Assembly: GCA_964412555.1 (NCBI GenBank)
Contig: CAYPPG010000023.1
Location: 43,881 to 107,880 of the forward strand
DNA from: CAYPPG01 sp964412555
GTDB lineage: Bacteria; Hinthialibacterota; Hinthialibacteria; Hinthialibacterales; Hinthialibacteraceae
DNA length: 64,000 bases
Reading direction: 5' to 3'
Shown: positions 54,620 to 63,835 of the stretch, one piece after another
Position numbering within the stretch: position 1 is the stretch's first letter
Layout: each line of letters starts with the position of its first letter
Notes under the pieces: generated by a model
Database searches by the model: none
Seen by the model: only the letters and a program-made list of their open reading frames with translations
Told to the model about the DNA's origin: nothing
Program-made: the position numbers and the translations under genes

Positions 54620-55762
54620 TTATTTGATTTCAATCAGAACAAGGGTACGGTCATCCTCCGGTTCACCTGCCCGTAGGCTATCGATTTGTCGGAACACTTC
54701 GTCCAAAAAATCTCTTGAACGAAGACGGATATTCTTTTCAACGAGTTGCTGAAATCCCTCTTTGCCTAAAATCTCTCCTGTTTCTTTAAGAGTTTCCGTG
54801 AAGCCGTCTGTATAGAAAATAATCCGGTCTCCCGGGGCAAGGGGGATTTTCGTTTCCGTCACATGACTGTCCAGCATGGTGGGAAATCCCACAGCGGGCA
54901 CGTGAGCACTGATGGAATCCAACTTTCCGCTACTTTGTTTCCAGACATATAATTCAGGATGGCCGGCATTGCAGACGGTCAGAGTGTTCGTCATCCGGTT
55001 GACATCGGCCATGACAAGTGTCAAGAAAACCGATGTATCCCCGATTGTTTTTTCAATGAATCGATGAAGATGTTGCACGACATTGAAAGGAGGACGTTCT
55101 TCTTTCATCCGGCTCATGAGTTCATTATGCGCCATCGTGGCGACCAAGGCCGCCGAAACCCCATGTCCCATCACATCGAGAAGAGCGGCTACGATATGAT
55201 CTTCATCGTATTGGCAAGCCGCCAGGTGATCGCCGCCGATGTCGATGAGCGGTTCAAAGCGAAAATTCATGCTTAAAAATTGATTATCGAGGGGAGAAGG
55301 AAGTAAGGTTTTTTGGATTTTCCCGGCAAACTGTAAATCCGCTTCCATTTGTTGTTGCTGTTCTTTGACTTTTTGCTCTAAGCGCGCAGTCCGCAAGACG
55401 CGCCGAATAACTGTCAGCATGTGGTCATAATCGATTGGTTTCGTGATAAAATCGGCAGCGCCGACTTTCATCGCTTTGACAGCATAATCAATAGTTCCAA
55501 ATGCCGTCATGATCACCACCGGACTTGGAAACTCCCGTTTCGATAGTTCCTCCAGCAATTCCAATCCTCCCATTTCGGGCATCATCAAATCAGACACGAT
55601 CAAATCCGGTTGCTGATCTTCCAACACAGTTAAGGCGTTGACACCGTTATCCGCGTCGAAAACCTCATATCCTTCCAGCTCCAAAAAATCACATAGGTTC
55701 AGGCGGATATCCTCTTCGTCATCGACGATCAGCAATACGTCTTTGTTTTCAGGCTCGTTCAT
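54620..55762 (-). CDS. Response regulator fused to SpoIIE/RsbU-type PP2C phosphatase
   Basis: Protein of 380 residues: a receiver domain (8-125; acidic pair DDEED, phospho-Asp in LIVSDLMMPEMGG, Lys in FITKPIDY), a coiled linker (LEQKVKEQQQQMEADLQ) and a PP2C domain (DIGGDHLAAC, VMGHGVSAALVA, CNAGHPELY, IIFYTDGFTE, EDDRTLVLIE). Such proteins dephosphorylate an anti-anti-sigma factor in partner switching when phosphorylated. No STAS or anti-sigma gene is in the window. The start overlaps the preceding regulator's stop (TAATG). Last gene of the kinase operon. Confidence 0.93.
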   Translation of the reverse strand: MNEPENKDVLLIVDDEEDIRLNLCDFLELEGYEVFDADNGVNALTVLEDQQPDLIVSDLMMPEMGGLELLEELSKREFPSPVVIMTAFGTIDYAVKAMKVGAADFITKPIDYDHMLTVIRRVLRTARLEQKVKEQQQQMEADLQFAGKIQKTLLPSPLDNQFLSMNFRFEPLIDIGGDHLAACQYDEDHIVAALLDVMGHGVSAALVATMAHNELMSRMKEERPPFNVVQHLHRFIEKTIGDTSVFLTLVMADVNRMTNTLTVCNAGHPELYVWKQSSGKLDSISAHVPAVGFPTMLDSHVTETKIPLAPGDRIIFYTDGFTETLKETGEILGKEGFQQLVEKNIRLRSRDFLDEVFRQIDSLRAGEPEDDRTLVLIEIK

Positions 55763-56136
55763 TATTTCTCTCCCCGCGATAACAGGTTACCAATCAATTG
55801 CAGCAACTCATCCTGATCATACGGTTTCATAACCATACCATCCGCACCATATTCTTTAACTTTTTCCCCCATACCACGTTGAGAAGAGGCACTGACCATC
55901 ACCACCGGTAAAGTTGGATAAGACTTTTTCACTCGACGGAGAACTTCAACACCATCTATTTCCGGAAGTTGGATATCCAATAAAATGATATCCGGCAATG
56001 CCGATTCGATTTCTTTGAGCGCTTCTTCCCCCGAGAAACAGATTTTGGAGGAGTAGCCTTCGAGTTCCAATAAATCGGCGAGATTTTCTGCCAAATCCTC
56101 TTCGTCTTCCACGATCAGGATGTTCGCATCCGGCAT
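55762..56136 (-). CDS. Single-domain response regulator
   Basis: Protein of 124 residues, only a CheY-like receiver: VEDEED acidic pocket, phospho-Asp in IILLDIQLPEIDGVE, VSASSQ with the Ser/Thr position, and MKPYDQDE with the Lys. It has no output domain, so it may relay phosphate or act by protein contact with the kinases or the PP2C regulator. AAGGAG lies 6 bases before the ATG. It stands between the kinases and the RR-PP2C gene. Confidence 0.93.
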   Translation of the reverse strand: MPDANILIVEDEEDLAENLADLLELEGYSSKICFSGEEALKEIESALPDIILLDIQLPEIDGVEVLRRVKKSYPTLPVVMVSASSQRGMGEKVKEYGADGMVMKPYDQDELLQLIGNLLSRGEK

Positions 56137-56155
56137 TGTTTTCTCCTTCGCTCCT

Positions 56156-59100
56156 CTATGCAGGCAAAATCAAAGTAAATGTCGAACCTGAACCTGTTTC
56201 ACTCTCGACGTTCAACGTGCCATTATGCATTTCCACCAATTCCTTGGCAATCGACAATCCCAACCCGCTTCCCTTTGCAAATTTCTGCGACGCCGCTGTG
56301 CGGTAAAAACGCTCCCATATTTTCCCGCATTCCTCTTTGGTCATTCCGATTCCAGAATCGCGAACTGAAAGGATATAACGATTATCATCCTTCTTCAAAT
56401 CAACTTCAACGGTTCCCACTTCTGGTGTGTATTTAATCGCGTTTCCGATGAGTTCACCGGCAACTCGTTCCATTTTGCCGACATCGACATGGATCGGGTA
56501 TGGCTCATTCAAACCTTCAGATTGAATTGTAATTTTTTTCTGCTCCGCAGCCGGTTGACTTTCATGGATGGCATTTTTCACGAGTCCCTCAAAGTGAACG
56601 TCGCTTTTCTCAAGCACCATCCGCCCCGATTCAATTCGGTTGATGTCAAGGACATCGTTGATGAGATGGGTGAGCCGATTCACGGAGCGCAGGGCGCGAT
56701 CCATTAATTTTTGATGTTTTTCATTGGGTTTTCCTCCCACACCGCGGAGAATATTGTCGAGACTGCTTTTGATGGCAGTAAGGGGAGTGCGTAGATCGTG
56801 TGAGGCTTGAGAAACAAAAGCGGATTTCATTTGATCCAGCTGAAGCAAGCGTGCATTCGCTTCTTGCAGTTCGGCGTTCATGCTATTCAGCTGGGTGTTT
56901 GAAATTTCCAGCCGGTGGGAGTACCGATTCAGTTTCAAATGCCGATTGATGGCAATCCCCGCAAACAGCAAAGCCAAAAACAAACTGATGCTCATCAGCA
57001 GCACAACTTTTGGATCGCGATACCAAGGATACATCACTTGAAATGAATGGATGGCAGGGCTTTCCGAAATATTCCAATTCAGATCCATCGACCGTACTTG
57101 GAAGGTATGCCTTCCGGGCGCGATTGCTTTGAATGCCGCGACGTTGTCACTCTGAAACTCCGACCATTCCCCTTTATCGATACGGTACGAATACAATAAG
57201 CGCTCTTTTTGTGTTTGTTTCCATTTATCGATGCCGTCAAAAACAAATTGGGCATTGCCGTCGGAAGTAATGGTGTTACTGTTCTTCTCTGGAACCATCC
57301 ATACAATGGGCGGCGAAACATCTGAGTTGGAATTGAATTTGCTTATCCCTTTTGTTGTACTTGCCCATATATTGCCCCGGCTGTCTTCAAACAAGTTACT
57401 TGCATTGTTAATTGGCAATCCATCTTCAACGGTGTAGTGAACCCAGGAATGGAAGTGAGGATTATAGCAATGCACTCCATTACCCGCCGCAATCCAGATG
57501 CGTCCGTGACGGTCTTGGAGGAAATCTCGGGCTGAGTCAATCCCTGTTGCTACCAGACGCCAAGTGTTCCCATCATACTCTGTCACTTCATTCTTTCCAG
57601 CACACCAAATCCGATTGTTCCCTACTTTCTGCAGCTGGAAACTTCCTGTACCAGGAAAAGTGCGCCGGTCATCAAATAGAATTCTTTCTCCACTCTTCCG
57701 ATACAATATTGGGCCAAAAGGGCGTGTTGTTCCAAGCCAAAAATCTCCATTGTTTGTTTGAACAACACTATAGATAAGAAATGTTCCTAGATTTCGCAGA
57801 ACATCAACCATATCAAGGATCGTTGTAAATTTTTTCCCATCGTATTGATAAATCCGCAAAAATCGGTTCTCTTTCGGATCTATTGAAAGAGTCCAAATAT
57901 TCTCATCCTTACTGAGGAAAGCATCCAGTTGCTCGCCCGATGGATGCAACAATGGGGAGAATTGTTTTGTATTCTGATCGAATACATAAATGCTGGATTC
58001 CGGTGCTGAGAAAAGTTCGATTGCAATCCGATTGTCGGAGAAGGCGTGGACAAGCCCCGATTTGTGTACATAAGAAAACGGGTAATCAGCGACATATATA
58101 TCAATTTTATTCTTGTGATAGGATATCAAACGATTAAAATTGGATATCCAGATCGTGCCATTAGAATCTTCGGTGATTCCCTTTACCCAGCTGTCAATGT
58201 CTTGAAGCGCATCAGGTGTAGACCAAAGTGGTTCGGTATATCTCAGCAATCCAAAATCGGATCCGGCAAAAAACTGAGAATCGGATTCAAAAGCAATATC
58301 AATAAATAAATCGGGAAACACAACGGTTTCTTTTGTGCCGTCTTGAATAAATGTTTGCCCATCGTAGGCATGCCAAAGACGATTTTGATCATCTTTCCAC
58401 CCAAATGAATAGTTGGCTTTTTCTTGATCGGTGATCGCCGTCCAGCGATTGTCACGTAGTTGCAATAAACGGGTTCCTGTATATCCTGTTTCATTATATA
58501 TATAAGATTTACCAAAAAGCGAACCGTCGCTTCTTTCGATGAGATGAAAAAGATAAAAAGAAGTTTTTCTAAGATCATCGGGGAATGGATATTCCGTCCA
58601 TTTCCATTGGGGAGGAGTAGGCGAAGTATCCCAGTCTCCTTTGATGATTCCACCTCCGGATGAAACCCATATTCCGTTATCTTTTGTCAAATAAACATTC
58701 CCTGGATATCGGTCCGTACCAAAAAGGCGCCACTGAAATCCTTCTGTATCCGATGACCAATCATAATTTTTTACCATCTCTGTATCCGTGGCATTAAGAA
58801 TCACATCCAGGATTTTTGATTCTGGCCAATAGGAATACACCTTGTCGTAATGAGAAAAGATTAATTGTCCGCTGGGATGACAGACAAATCGCCCTTCCGG
58901 CCGGGTGCCTATATAACTGACTTGAATGCCGGAAGTGCTATCGTGAATCAAGCCGGGAAAATCAGGGAGGGGATAAGGTTCCCATTTTTGCAGAGATCGA
59001 TTAAAACGCTGAAATCCAAGAAATTTCTGGCCAGCCCCCAACTTTCTATCTGTCAAGTAACTCCATATTGTCCCATCGGCATCTTGCTGGAAAAAGGCGT

Positions 59101-59344
59101 GCATGTAGGGAGCCGGTAAAGACATGACACGATAGCCATCTAGAAGACTATGATGAAATACATTTGCGCCACTCGCAATCACATCACCTTGTGGACCTCG
59201 ATTGACATATAAAACAAAAGTTTCGGCAAAACCATCTTTCGCTGTCCAAAAACGGAAGTACGGATCATCGAGAGAACAGACCGTCAACGGAAAATGCAAT
59301 ATCGTGAAACACAAAATGAGATATTTAAACGAATGGTGACTCAT
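56156..59344 (-). CDS. Two-component regulator-propeller histidine kinase 1
   Basis: Protein of 1062 residues: signal peptide, a large periplasmic propeller region with regulator-propeller motifs (DRHGRIWIAAGNGV, DSRGNIWASTTKGI), a Y_Y_Y domain (about 720-800), one transmembrane helix (VVLLMSISLFLALLFAGIAI), a short coiled coil, HisKA with SHDLRTPLTAI and HATPase_c with GNAIKYTP, DSGIGM and GSGLGLSIAKEL. It resembles the hybrid sensors of Bacteroidetes glycan loci, but lacks receiver and AraC domains. It overlaps kinase 2 by 4 bp (ATGA), so they are made together. Confidence 0.94.
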   Translation of the reverse strand: MSHHSFKYLILCFTILHFPLTVCSLDDPYFRFWTAKDGFAETFVLYVNRGPQGDVIASGANVFHHSLLDGYRVMSLPAPYMHAFFQQDADGTIWSYLTDRKLGAGQKFLGFQRFNRSLQKWEPYPLPDFPGLIHDSTSGIQVSYIGTRPEGRFVCHPSGQLIFSHYDKVYSYWPESKILDVILNATDTEMVKNYDWSSDTEGFQWRLFGTDRYPGNVYLTKDNGIWVSSGGGIIKGDWDTSPTPPQWKWTEYPFPDDLRKTSFYLFHLIERSDGSLFGKSYIYNETGYTGTRLLQLRDNRWTAITDQEKANYSFGWKDDQNRLWHAYDGQTFIQDGTKETVVFPDLFIDIAFESDSQFFAGSDFGLLRYTEPLWSTPDALQDIDSWVKGITEDSNGTIWISNFNRLISYHKNKIDIYVADYPFSYVHKSGLVHAFSDNRIAIELFSAPESSIYVFDQNTKQFSPLLHPSGEQLDAFLSKDENIWTLSIDPKENRFLRIYQYDGKKFTTILDMVDVLRNLGTFLIYSVVQTNNGDFWLGTTRPFGPILYRKSGERILFDDRRTFPGTGSFQLQKVGNNRIWCAGKNEVTEYDGNTWRLVATGIDSARDFLQDRHGRIWIAAGNGVHCYNPHFHSWVHYTVEDGLPINNASNLFEDSRGNIWASTTKGISKFNSNSDVSPPIVWMVPEKNSNTITSDGNAQFVFDGIDKWKQTQKERLLYSYRIDKGEWSEFQSDNVAAFKAIAPGRHTFQVRSMDLNWNISESPAIHSFQVMYPWYRDPKVVLLMSISLFLALLFAGIAINRHLKLNRYSHRLEISNTQLNSMNAELQEANARLLQLDQMKSAFVSQASHDLRTPLTAIKSSLDNILRGVGGKPNEKHQKLMDRALRSVNRLTHLINDVLDINRIESGRMVLEKSDVHFEGLVKNAIHESQPAAEQKKITIQSEGLNEPYPIHVDVGKMERVAGELIGNAIKYTPEVGTVEVDLKKDDNRYILSVRDSGIGMTKEECGKIWERFYRTAASQKFAKGSGLGLSIAKELVEMHNGTLNVESETGSGSTFTLILPA

Positions 59345-62300
59345 CCTCTCCCTCCAAGTGACAACAGCAATCGAAATTCTGCGCCTTCCCCTACCTTACT
59401 TTCCACTTCTAGACTGCCCCCATGCATCTCCACTAATTCTTTGGCAATCGACAATCCCAAACCGCTTCCCTTCGCAACTGATTTCGACGAATTCGTGCGG
59501 TAAAACCGCTCCCAAATTTTTTCACATTCTCCCTGCGTCATTCCGATGCCGGAATCTTTGACGGATAACGTAACGTTATCATCAGTTTGTGTTAAAAACA
59601 CGTCCACGTTCCCACCTTCCGGCGTGTATTTGATCGCATTGCTGATCAATTCACCTACCACGCGCTCCAATTTCCCCGCATCGGCTTGAATGATTGCATC
59701 ACTTTCGAGGTTTGCTGTGAGTTGAATACGTTTCTGCTCCGCAGCTGGTCGATTTTCATTGATAATATTCTCCACAAGCGTCTTAATCGGCACATTCGAC
59801 TCCTCCAACACCATCCGGCCCGATTCAATCCGCGAAAGATCGAGCACATCGTTCACCAAATCCGTTAAACGGTCGACGGATTTGACGGCGCGAGACATGA
59901 TTCTTTCTTGTTTTTCGTTTAGATTCCCGGCAATACCTAGCAATAAATTATCAAGGCTGCCTTTGATGGCGGTGAGGGGGGTGCGGAGGTCGTGGGAGGC
60001 TTGGGAGACGAAAGCGGATTTCATTTGATCCAGTTGCACGAGCTGAGCATTGACTTGTTGCAGTTCACTATTCGCTTGATTCAGCTGATCCACTGTGCCA
60101 TTCAGATTTTTATTGGCTTTTTTGAGCAAAGTATGACGATTGAATGCATACGCGGCAAAGAGTAAGGCTAAAAGGCTGCTTACCGATATGGTGAAAATAA
60201 AAAATGGTTCTTTATACCACGGCAAAAACACATCGAAACGCCATAGTTCAGGCGTTGGATCGACATTCCAGTTTCTATCCATGGCGCGCACTTCAAACGT
60301 ATGTTTTCCCGGCTGCAAATTGGATTTGGTAATAACCGTCTCTGTTGAATATTCCGTCCAATCCTCTCCATCCAAACGATAGGAGTAATATAAACGGGAC
60401 GCCTCTGTGTAATCCCATTTGTCTCTCCCGGAAAAAACAAATTGCGCTACCCCCTCGGAAGAAATCGTTTTCATATTTTTATCCTCCGGTAAGTAGGTTT
60501 CGGGCAAATCACGATCGGCTTGGGGATTATAATAACTGATTCCTTTATTGGTTGCAGCCCAAATGCGTCCTTGACTGTCTTCATAAACATTCCAAACCGT
60601 GCGATCCGGCAATCCTTCCTCTTCCGTGTGTGTAACCCACGAGCCGTCTTTGAATCGGCGTACTCCGCCCCAAGTCGCCGCCCAGATGGAGCCGTCTCGG
60701 GCTTGCAATAATCGCTGTGTCTCGTTCAGATTTGTCTTGATAACTTTCCATTGAGTTCCATCAAATTCAGCGATCTGATTGCGGCTGCTTATCCACATCC
60801 TTCCATTCGGAAACGGTAAAAATGACCATGCTGAAGTATTGGGATAGCCTTCTTCCCGTTTATAAATTGACCATTTCCCATCCTTGATTTGAACCGGTGT
60901 TGAATATTGATCCCCTTCGAGCGCAATACCAAACCAATATTCATTCGGCGCAGGATTACACACATCCCTTAATCCATTCCCATATACATGGAACTCGGAT
61001 AAATTCGCAATACGTTCAAAACGATTTCCATCAAACCATTCCAACGTTTCGAACAGACTTTGATCACTCAGGGTTGCAACCGCCGCATGGCCGTTCGGAA
61101 GACTGGCAATAAACACTGCTTTCTCATACTGAGGATGATTGATTGTTTCAAATTCTTCCGTCTGTGGATTGAAAGTCAAAAGACCGTTGGCGGAAGGCAG
61201 CGCCAACCGCCCATCCGGCAAGGAAAACAAGCCTTTGGGAAAAAAAAGTTGAGCAGAATCTTGGTAGGCTTTTGGTAAATCATAAATTCGCCACTCTCCA
61301 TGATCGTTCAAAACCAGGTTATATATATTCAAAAACCACAACCTTCCCTGAGCATCTTCGTATATGGGGCTGAAGGGACTATTTATGGAAGCCATTTCAA
61401 CCGGCGTTTCCCACAAACAAGGAGATCGCCTTCCCAAACCGAAAAATCCTCCAATCGCAAATGTTTCATTATTGAGCGGAATGGGATACCCGAAATGTTC
61501 CGAAATATTTTTTTCCAACGAAATCACTTGCCGGTCCCGCAACGTAACTGTTGAATAAGTTTCCTTAATCCATATGATTCCATCCTCGGATCGCCAAACC
61601 TGGTTTATATCATCCTTCCCTACATAAAGAATTTCCCATTTCTTCTCATAAAAACGGACAGCAACACGTTTGTTTTCCGGTTTCCAGAAAGCGGAACCAG
61701 TCACTTCACCATGTGGCGATTCGGAAATGAAATCCAGGTCAGAAATCTCCAAATCATCGGGAAAAGGAAATTCCTGCCATTCAAATAAAGAATCGTCGCT
61801 TAGAGCAGGTTTCCATTTTGCCATACCATGTTCTGCGGAAATCCAAATTCCTCCATCACGTGAATGAAAAACGCAATGAAAATTGCCTAATTGCGTATCG
61901 GCAAAATTCTTGAGCGAAGTCCAATTTTTTTGACTCGGCCGAATCAGAATCAGCCGGTCCTGAATGACGGCGATGATTCGATCCTCCCCAATCGGTAAAA
62001 ACTTACCCCATCCATCATATGGAGCGGGACGCGTCGTGGGAAAAGTAAAAGTTAAGCCGTCGATTTCATAGCGTTGCCATTCCTCACGCTTGAGATCATA
62101 ACAGGCCAGACCGGTTACCGTATCCAGTTTATTTTTCAATAATCCCCACAACAGATCATTCGGCCCTTCTTCGATGGGTAAAAGCAATATTTCATTGGGT
62201 AACAGCCAATTCTCGAAAGGAATTTGTGAAATGGTATATCCATCGAAGCAAGAAATGGCTTTTACACCGGAATACGTCCATAAACGCCCATTCTTTCCTA

Positions 62301-62472
62301 CGCTAGACACATTGGAAAAAGAAATCGACAGACCATCCTCGACCGTCCACATCCGCCAGTGGCTTTTGCGAGTAAAATCCGTCATTTCAAAATCATTTTG
62401 TCCCCAGGCAGGATAAAGCGAGAAAAGTACGATGAATATAAATACGGTGTTTTTTCTTTTATTCCTCATCAT
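59341..62472 (-). CDS. Two-component regulator-propeller histidine kinase 2
   Basis: Paralogue of the downstream kinase with the same order: signal peptide (FIFIVLFSLYPAWGQ), propeller repeats (DSQGRIWAATNKGI), Y_Y_Y domain, transmembrane helix (FIFTISVSSLLALLFAAYAF), coiled coil, HisKA (SHDLRTPLTAI) and HATPase_c (SNAIKYTPEGG, DSGIGM, GSGLGLSIAKEL). A frame opens at 62550, but AAAAGGA precedes a cluster of ATGs at 62478, 62472 and 62469, and the signal peptide follows these. 62472 is my choice. Its start overlaps the stop of the kinase 3 remnant. Confidence 0.93.
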   Translation of the reverse strand: MMRNKRKNTVFIFIVLFSLYPAWGQNDFEMTDFTRKSHWRMWTVEDGLSISFSNVSSVGKNGRLWTYSGVKAISCFDGYTISQIPFENWLLPNEILLLPIEEGPNDLLWGLLKNKLDTVTGLACYDLKREEWQRYEIDGLTFTFPTTRPAPYDGWGKFLPIGEDRIIAVIQDRLILIRPSQKNWTSLKNFADTQLGNFHCVFHSRDGGIWISAEHGMAKWKPALSDDSLFEWQEFPFPDDLEISDLDFISESPHGEVTGSAFWKPENKRVAVRFYEKKWEILYVGKDDINQVWRSEDGIIWIKETYSTVTLRDRQVISLEKNISEHFGYPIPLNNETFAIGGFFGLGRRSPCLWETPVEMASINSPFSPIYEDAQGRLWFLNIYNLVLNDHGEWRIYDLPKAYQDSAQLFFPKGLFSLPDGRLALPSANGLLTFNPQTEEFETINHPQYEKAVFIASLPNGHAAVATLSDQSLFETLEWFDGNRFERIANLSEFHVYGNGLRDVCNPAPNEYWFGIALEGDQYSTPVQIKDGKWSIYKREEGYPNTSAWSFLPFPNGRMWISSRNQIAEFDGTQWKVIKTNLNETQRLLQARDGSIWAATWGGVRRFKDGSWVTHTEEEGLPDRTVWNVYEDSQGRIWAATNKGISYYNPQADRDLPETYLPEDKNMKTISSEGVAQFVFSGRDKWDYTEASRLYYSYRLDGEDWTEYSTETVITKSNLQPGKHTFEVRAMDRNWNVDPTPELWRFDVFLPWYKEPFFIFTISVSSLLALLFAAYAFNRHTLLKKANKNLNGTVDQLNQANSELQQVNAQLVQLDQMKSAFVSQASHDLRTPLTAIKGSLDNLLLGIAGNLNEKQERIMSRAVKSVDRLTDLVNDVLDLSRIESGRMVLEESNVPIKTLVENIINENRPAAEQKRIQLTANLESDAIIQADAGKLERVVGELISNAIKYTPEGGNVDVFLTQTDDNVTLSVKDSGIGMTQGECEKIWERFYRTNSSKSVAKGSGLGLSIAKELVEMHGGSLEVESKVGEGAEFRLLLSLGGRG

Positions 62473-62572
62473 TTGCATCCTTTTTCGGCATTTCCAATGA
62501 AAAAATCGTACCCTGATTGATTTCGCTTTCAACTCGAATCGTCCCCCCATGCATCTCCACCAACTCTTTCGC
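62459..62572 (-). pseudogene. 3' remnant of a third propeller histidine kinase
   Basis: Read on the minus strand in the frame ending at TAA 62461-62459, 37 codons encode AKELVEMHGG TIRVESEINQ and then GTIFSLEMPK and an acidic tail. This is the C-terminal end of a HATPase_c domain, colinear with the AKELVEMHGG... ends of kinases 1 and 2. Similarity stops abruptly at 62572. The stop overlaps the kinase 2 start by 14 bp, just as kinase 2 overlaps kinase 1, so it is the end of a lost upstream member of the operon. Confidence 0.88.
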
Positions 62573-63464
62573 TCGTGTTGTCGTGGATCGATCCGTTATG
62601 ACTCATTTCGCTGACCAACCAACCATCGGGAATCGTTTCGCGAACGACAGTGTTTGCAGGGATCTCTTGTTGATTGTTGATGCGGATCAAAACGTGAAAC
62701 GGTTGATCCGGCTTGTAATACCTGGAGAGGAAATAACGGGCGCCGAACACTCGAACCGGTTCGAGAGTCACATGAGAAACTCGAGCATGCGCCAACAATT
62801 CGTTATCCACATCGTTTTTTATAATGATGCTATAATTCAAAACGGATTCCAAAGCGAGCGTTCTTTGATGAATCAAATTCCAATTCTCGCCGTCTTCGGA
62901 CCATTCCGAGAAAACTTGTTGCACAGGAGCGATTCGTGTCAGACGTAGAAAGACACCGTTTTCCGGATGAGGGACATGTAAATTTTTATCACTTTCGAGA
63001 GCCCATACGTTATTCGATACGCCATTGACATTCCAAACCACATCAAAGATATCCCCCGGAGGCTGGCCGATTCGATTATGAAACAGAATAAAGTAGCCAT
63101 TATTTTCGCTTTGATCAGAGGCTCCTATCCGAACCAAAGGCCATGCGCCATCGCCCCCCCGATCGATCCACTGCATGTGCGCGGACAATCTCCAGGAACC
63201 ACTCTTTTCCGAATAGATTCCGAAAAATTCCTCCACCCCACCTGCGTTGTTTCCGTTCCCGTAAATATCGTAAACCAACTCGCCTTCGACCTCGGTGATC
63301 TCCACTCGGCCGGGAACTTTATATTGCCCGACTTTCGGCGGAAACTCATCCGTCCCACGGTCGATGAAATGATCGAAAACACCAAAAGAGCCGGTCGGCT
63401 CATCTTGAGCGAATATGGATAACTGAAATGCGAATACTAGAAGTACGATCAGAATTCTATTCAT
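62529..63464 (-). CDS. Secreted protein truncated and fused out of frame to the kinase remnant
   Basis: Frame of 311 residues with a signal peptide (ILIVLLVFAFQLSIFAQ) and an N-terminal beta-sandwich-like region (about 25-220) resembling LamG or DUF1349 (FFGIYSEKSGSWRLSA, FSEWSEDGENWNLIH). A surface-protein module then begins (YYKPDQPFHVLIRIN, IPDGWLVSEMSHNGSIHDN). From about residue 298 the frame reads through the kinase remnant in another frame, giving ERVGGDAWGDDSS. So the real C-terminus is missing. AAAGGA lies 8 bases before the ATG. Possibly still expressed as a shortened product. Confidence 0.75.
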   Translation of the reverse strand: MNRILIVLLVFAFQLSIFAQDEPTGSFGVFDHFIDRGTDEFPPKVGQYKVPGRVEITEVEGELVYDIYGNGNNAGGVEEFFGIYSEKSGSWRLSAHMQWIDRGGDGAWPLVRIGASDQSENNGYFILFHNRIGQPPGDIFDVVWNVNGVSNNVWALESDKNLHVPHPENGVFLRLTRIAPVQQVFSEWSEDGENWNLIHQRTLALESVLNYSIIIKNDVDNELLAHARVSHVTLEPVRVFGARYFLSRYYKPDQPFHVLIRINNQQEIPANTVVRETIPDGWLVSEMSHNGSIHDNTSERVGGDAWGDDSS

Positions 63465-63585
63465 TTATGTTTCCTTTAACCGGAAGCATTAACGTAAACA
63501 ATGAATAACATTACAATATTCTGAACAAGAAGTAAATCGGTTTCACTCGACAGGATATCAATATGAATCGAGGGGGGCACATAAT

Positions 63586-63616
63586 AAAAAACCCCTGCGT
63601 CAACAGGGGTTTTTTC
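63586..63616 (-). terminator. rRNA operon terminator
   Basis: AAAAACCCCTG and CAGGGGTTTTT form a perfect stem with a 6-base loop; T/A runs on both sides make it work on the minus strand just after 5S rRNA. Confidence 0.9.
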
Positions 63617-63620
63617 TTTA

Positions 63621-63739
<119 letters not shown>

Positions 63740-63835
63740 AAACTTTATCCGATATTGAATGAATTCAAACAATCTGGTTTTTCATAAGTATCGTTGTTAA
63801 GGTTGAAGGATAATGCCGCGCCGCACAGGCGGTTG

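Noticed and set aside
56156..62472. Bacteroidetes-type hybrid two-component systems
   Set aside because: Both kinases end after the ATPase domain, with no receiver or AraC domain.
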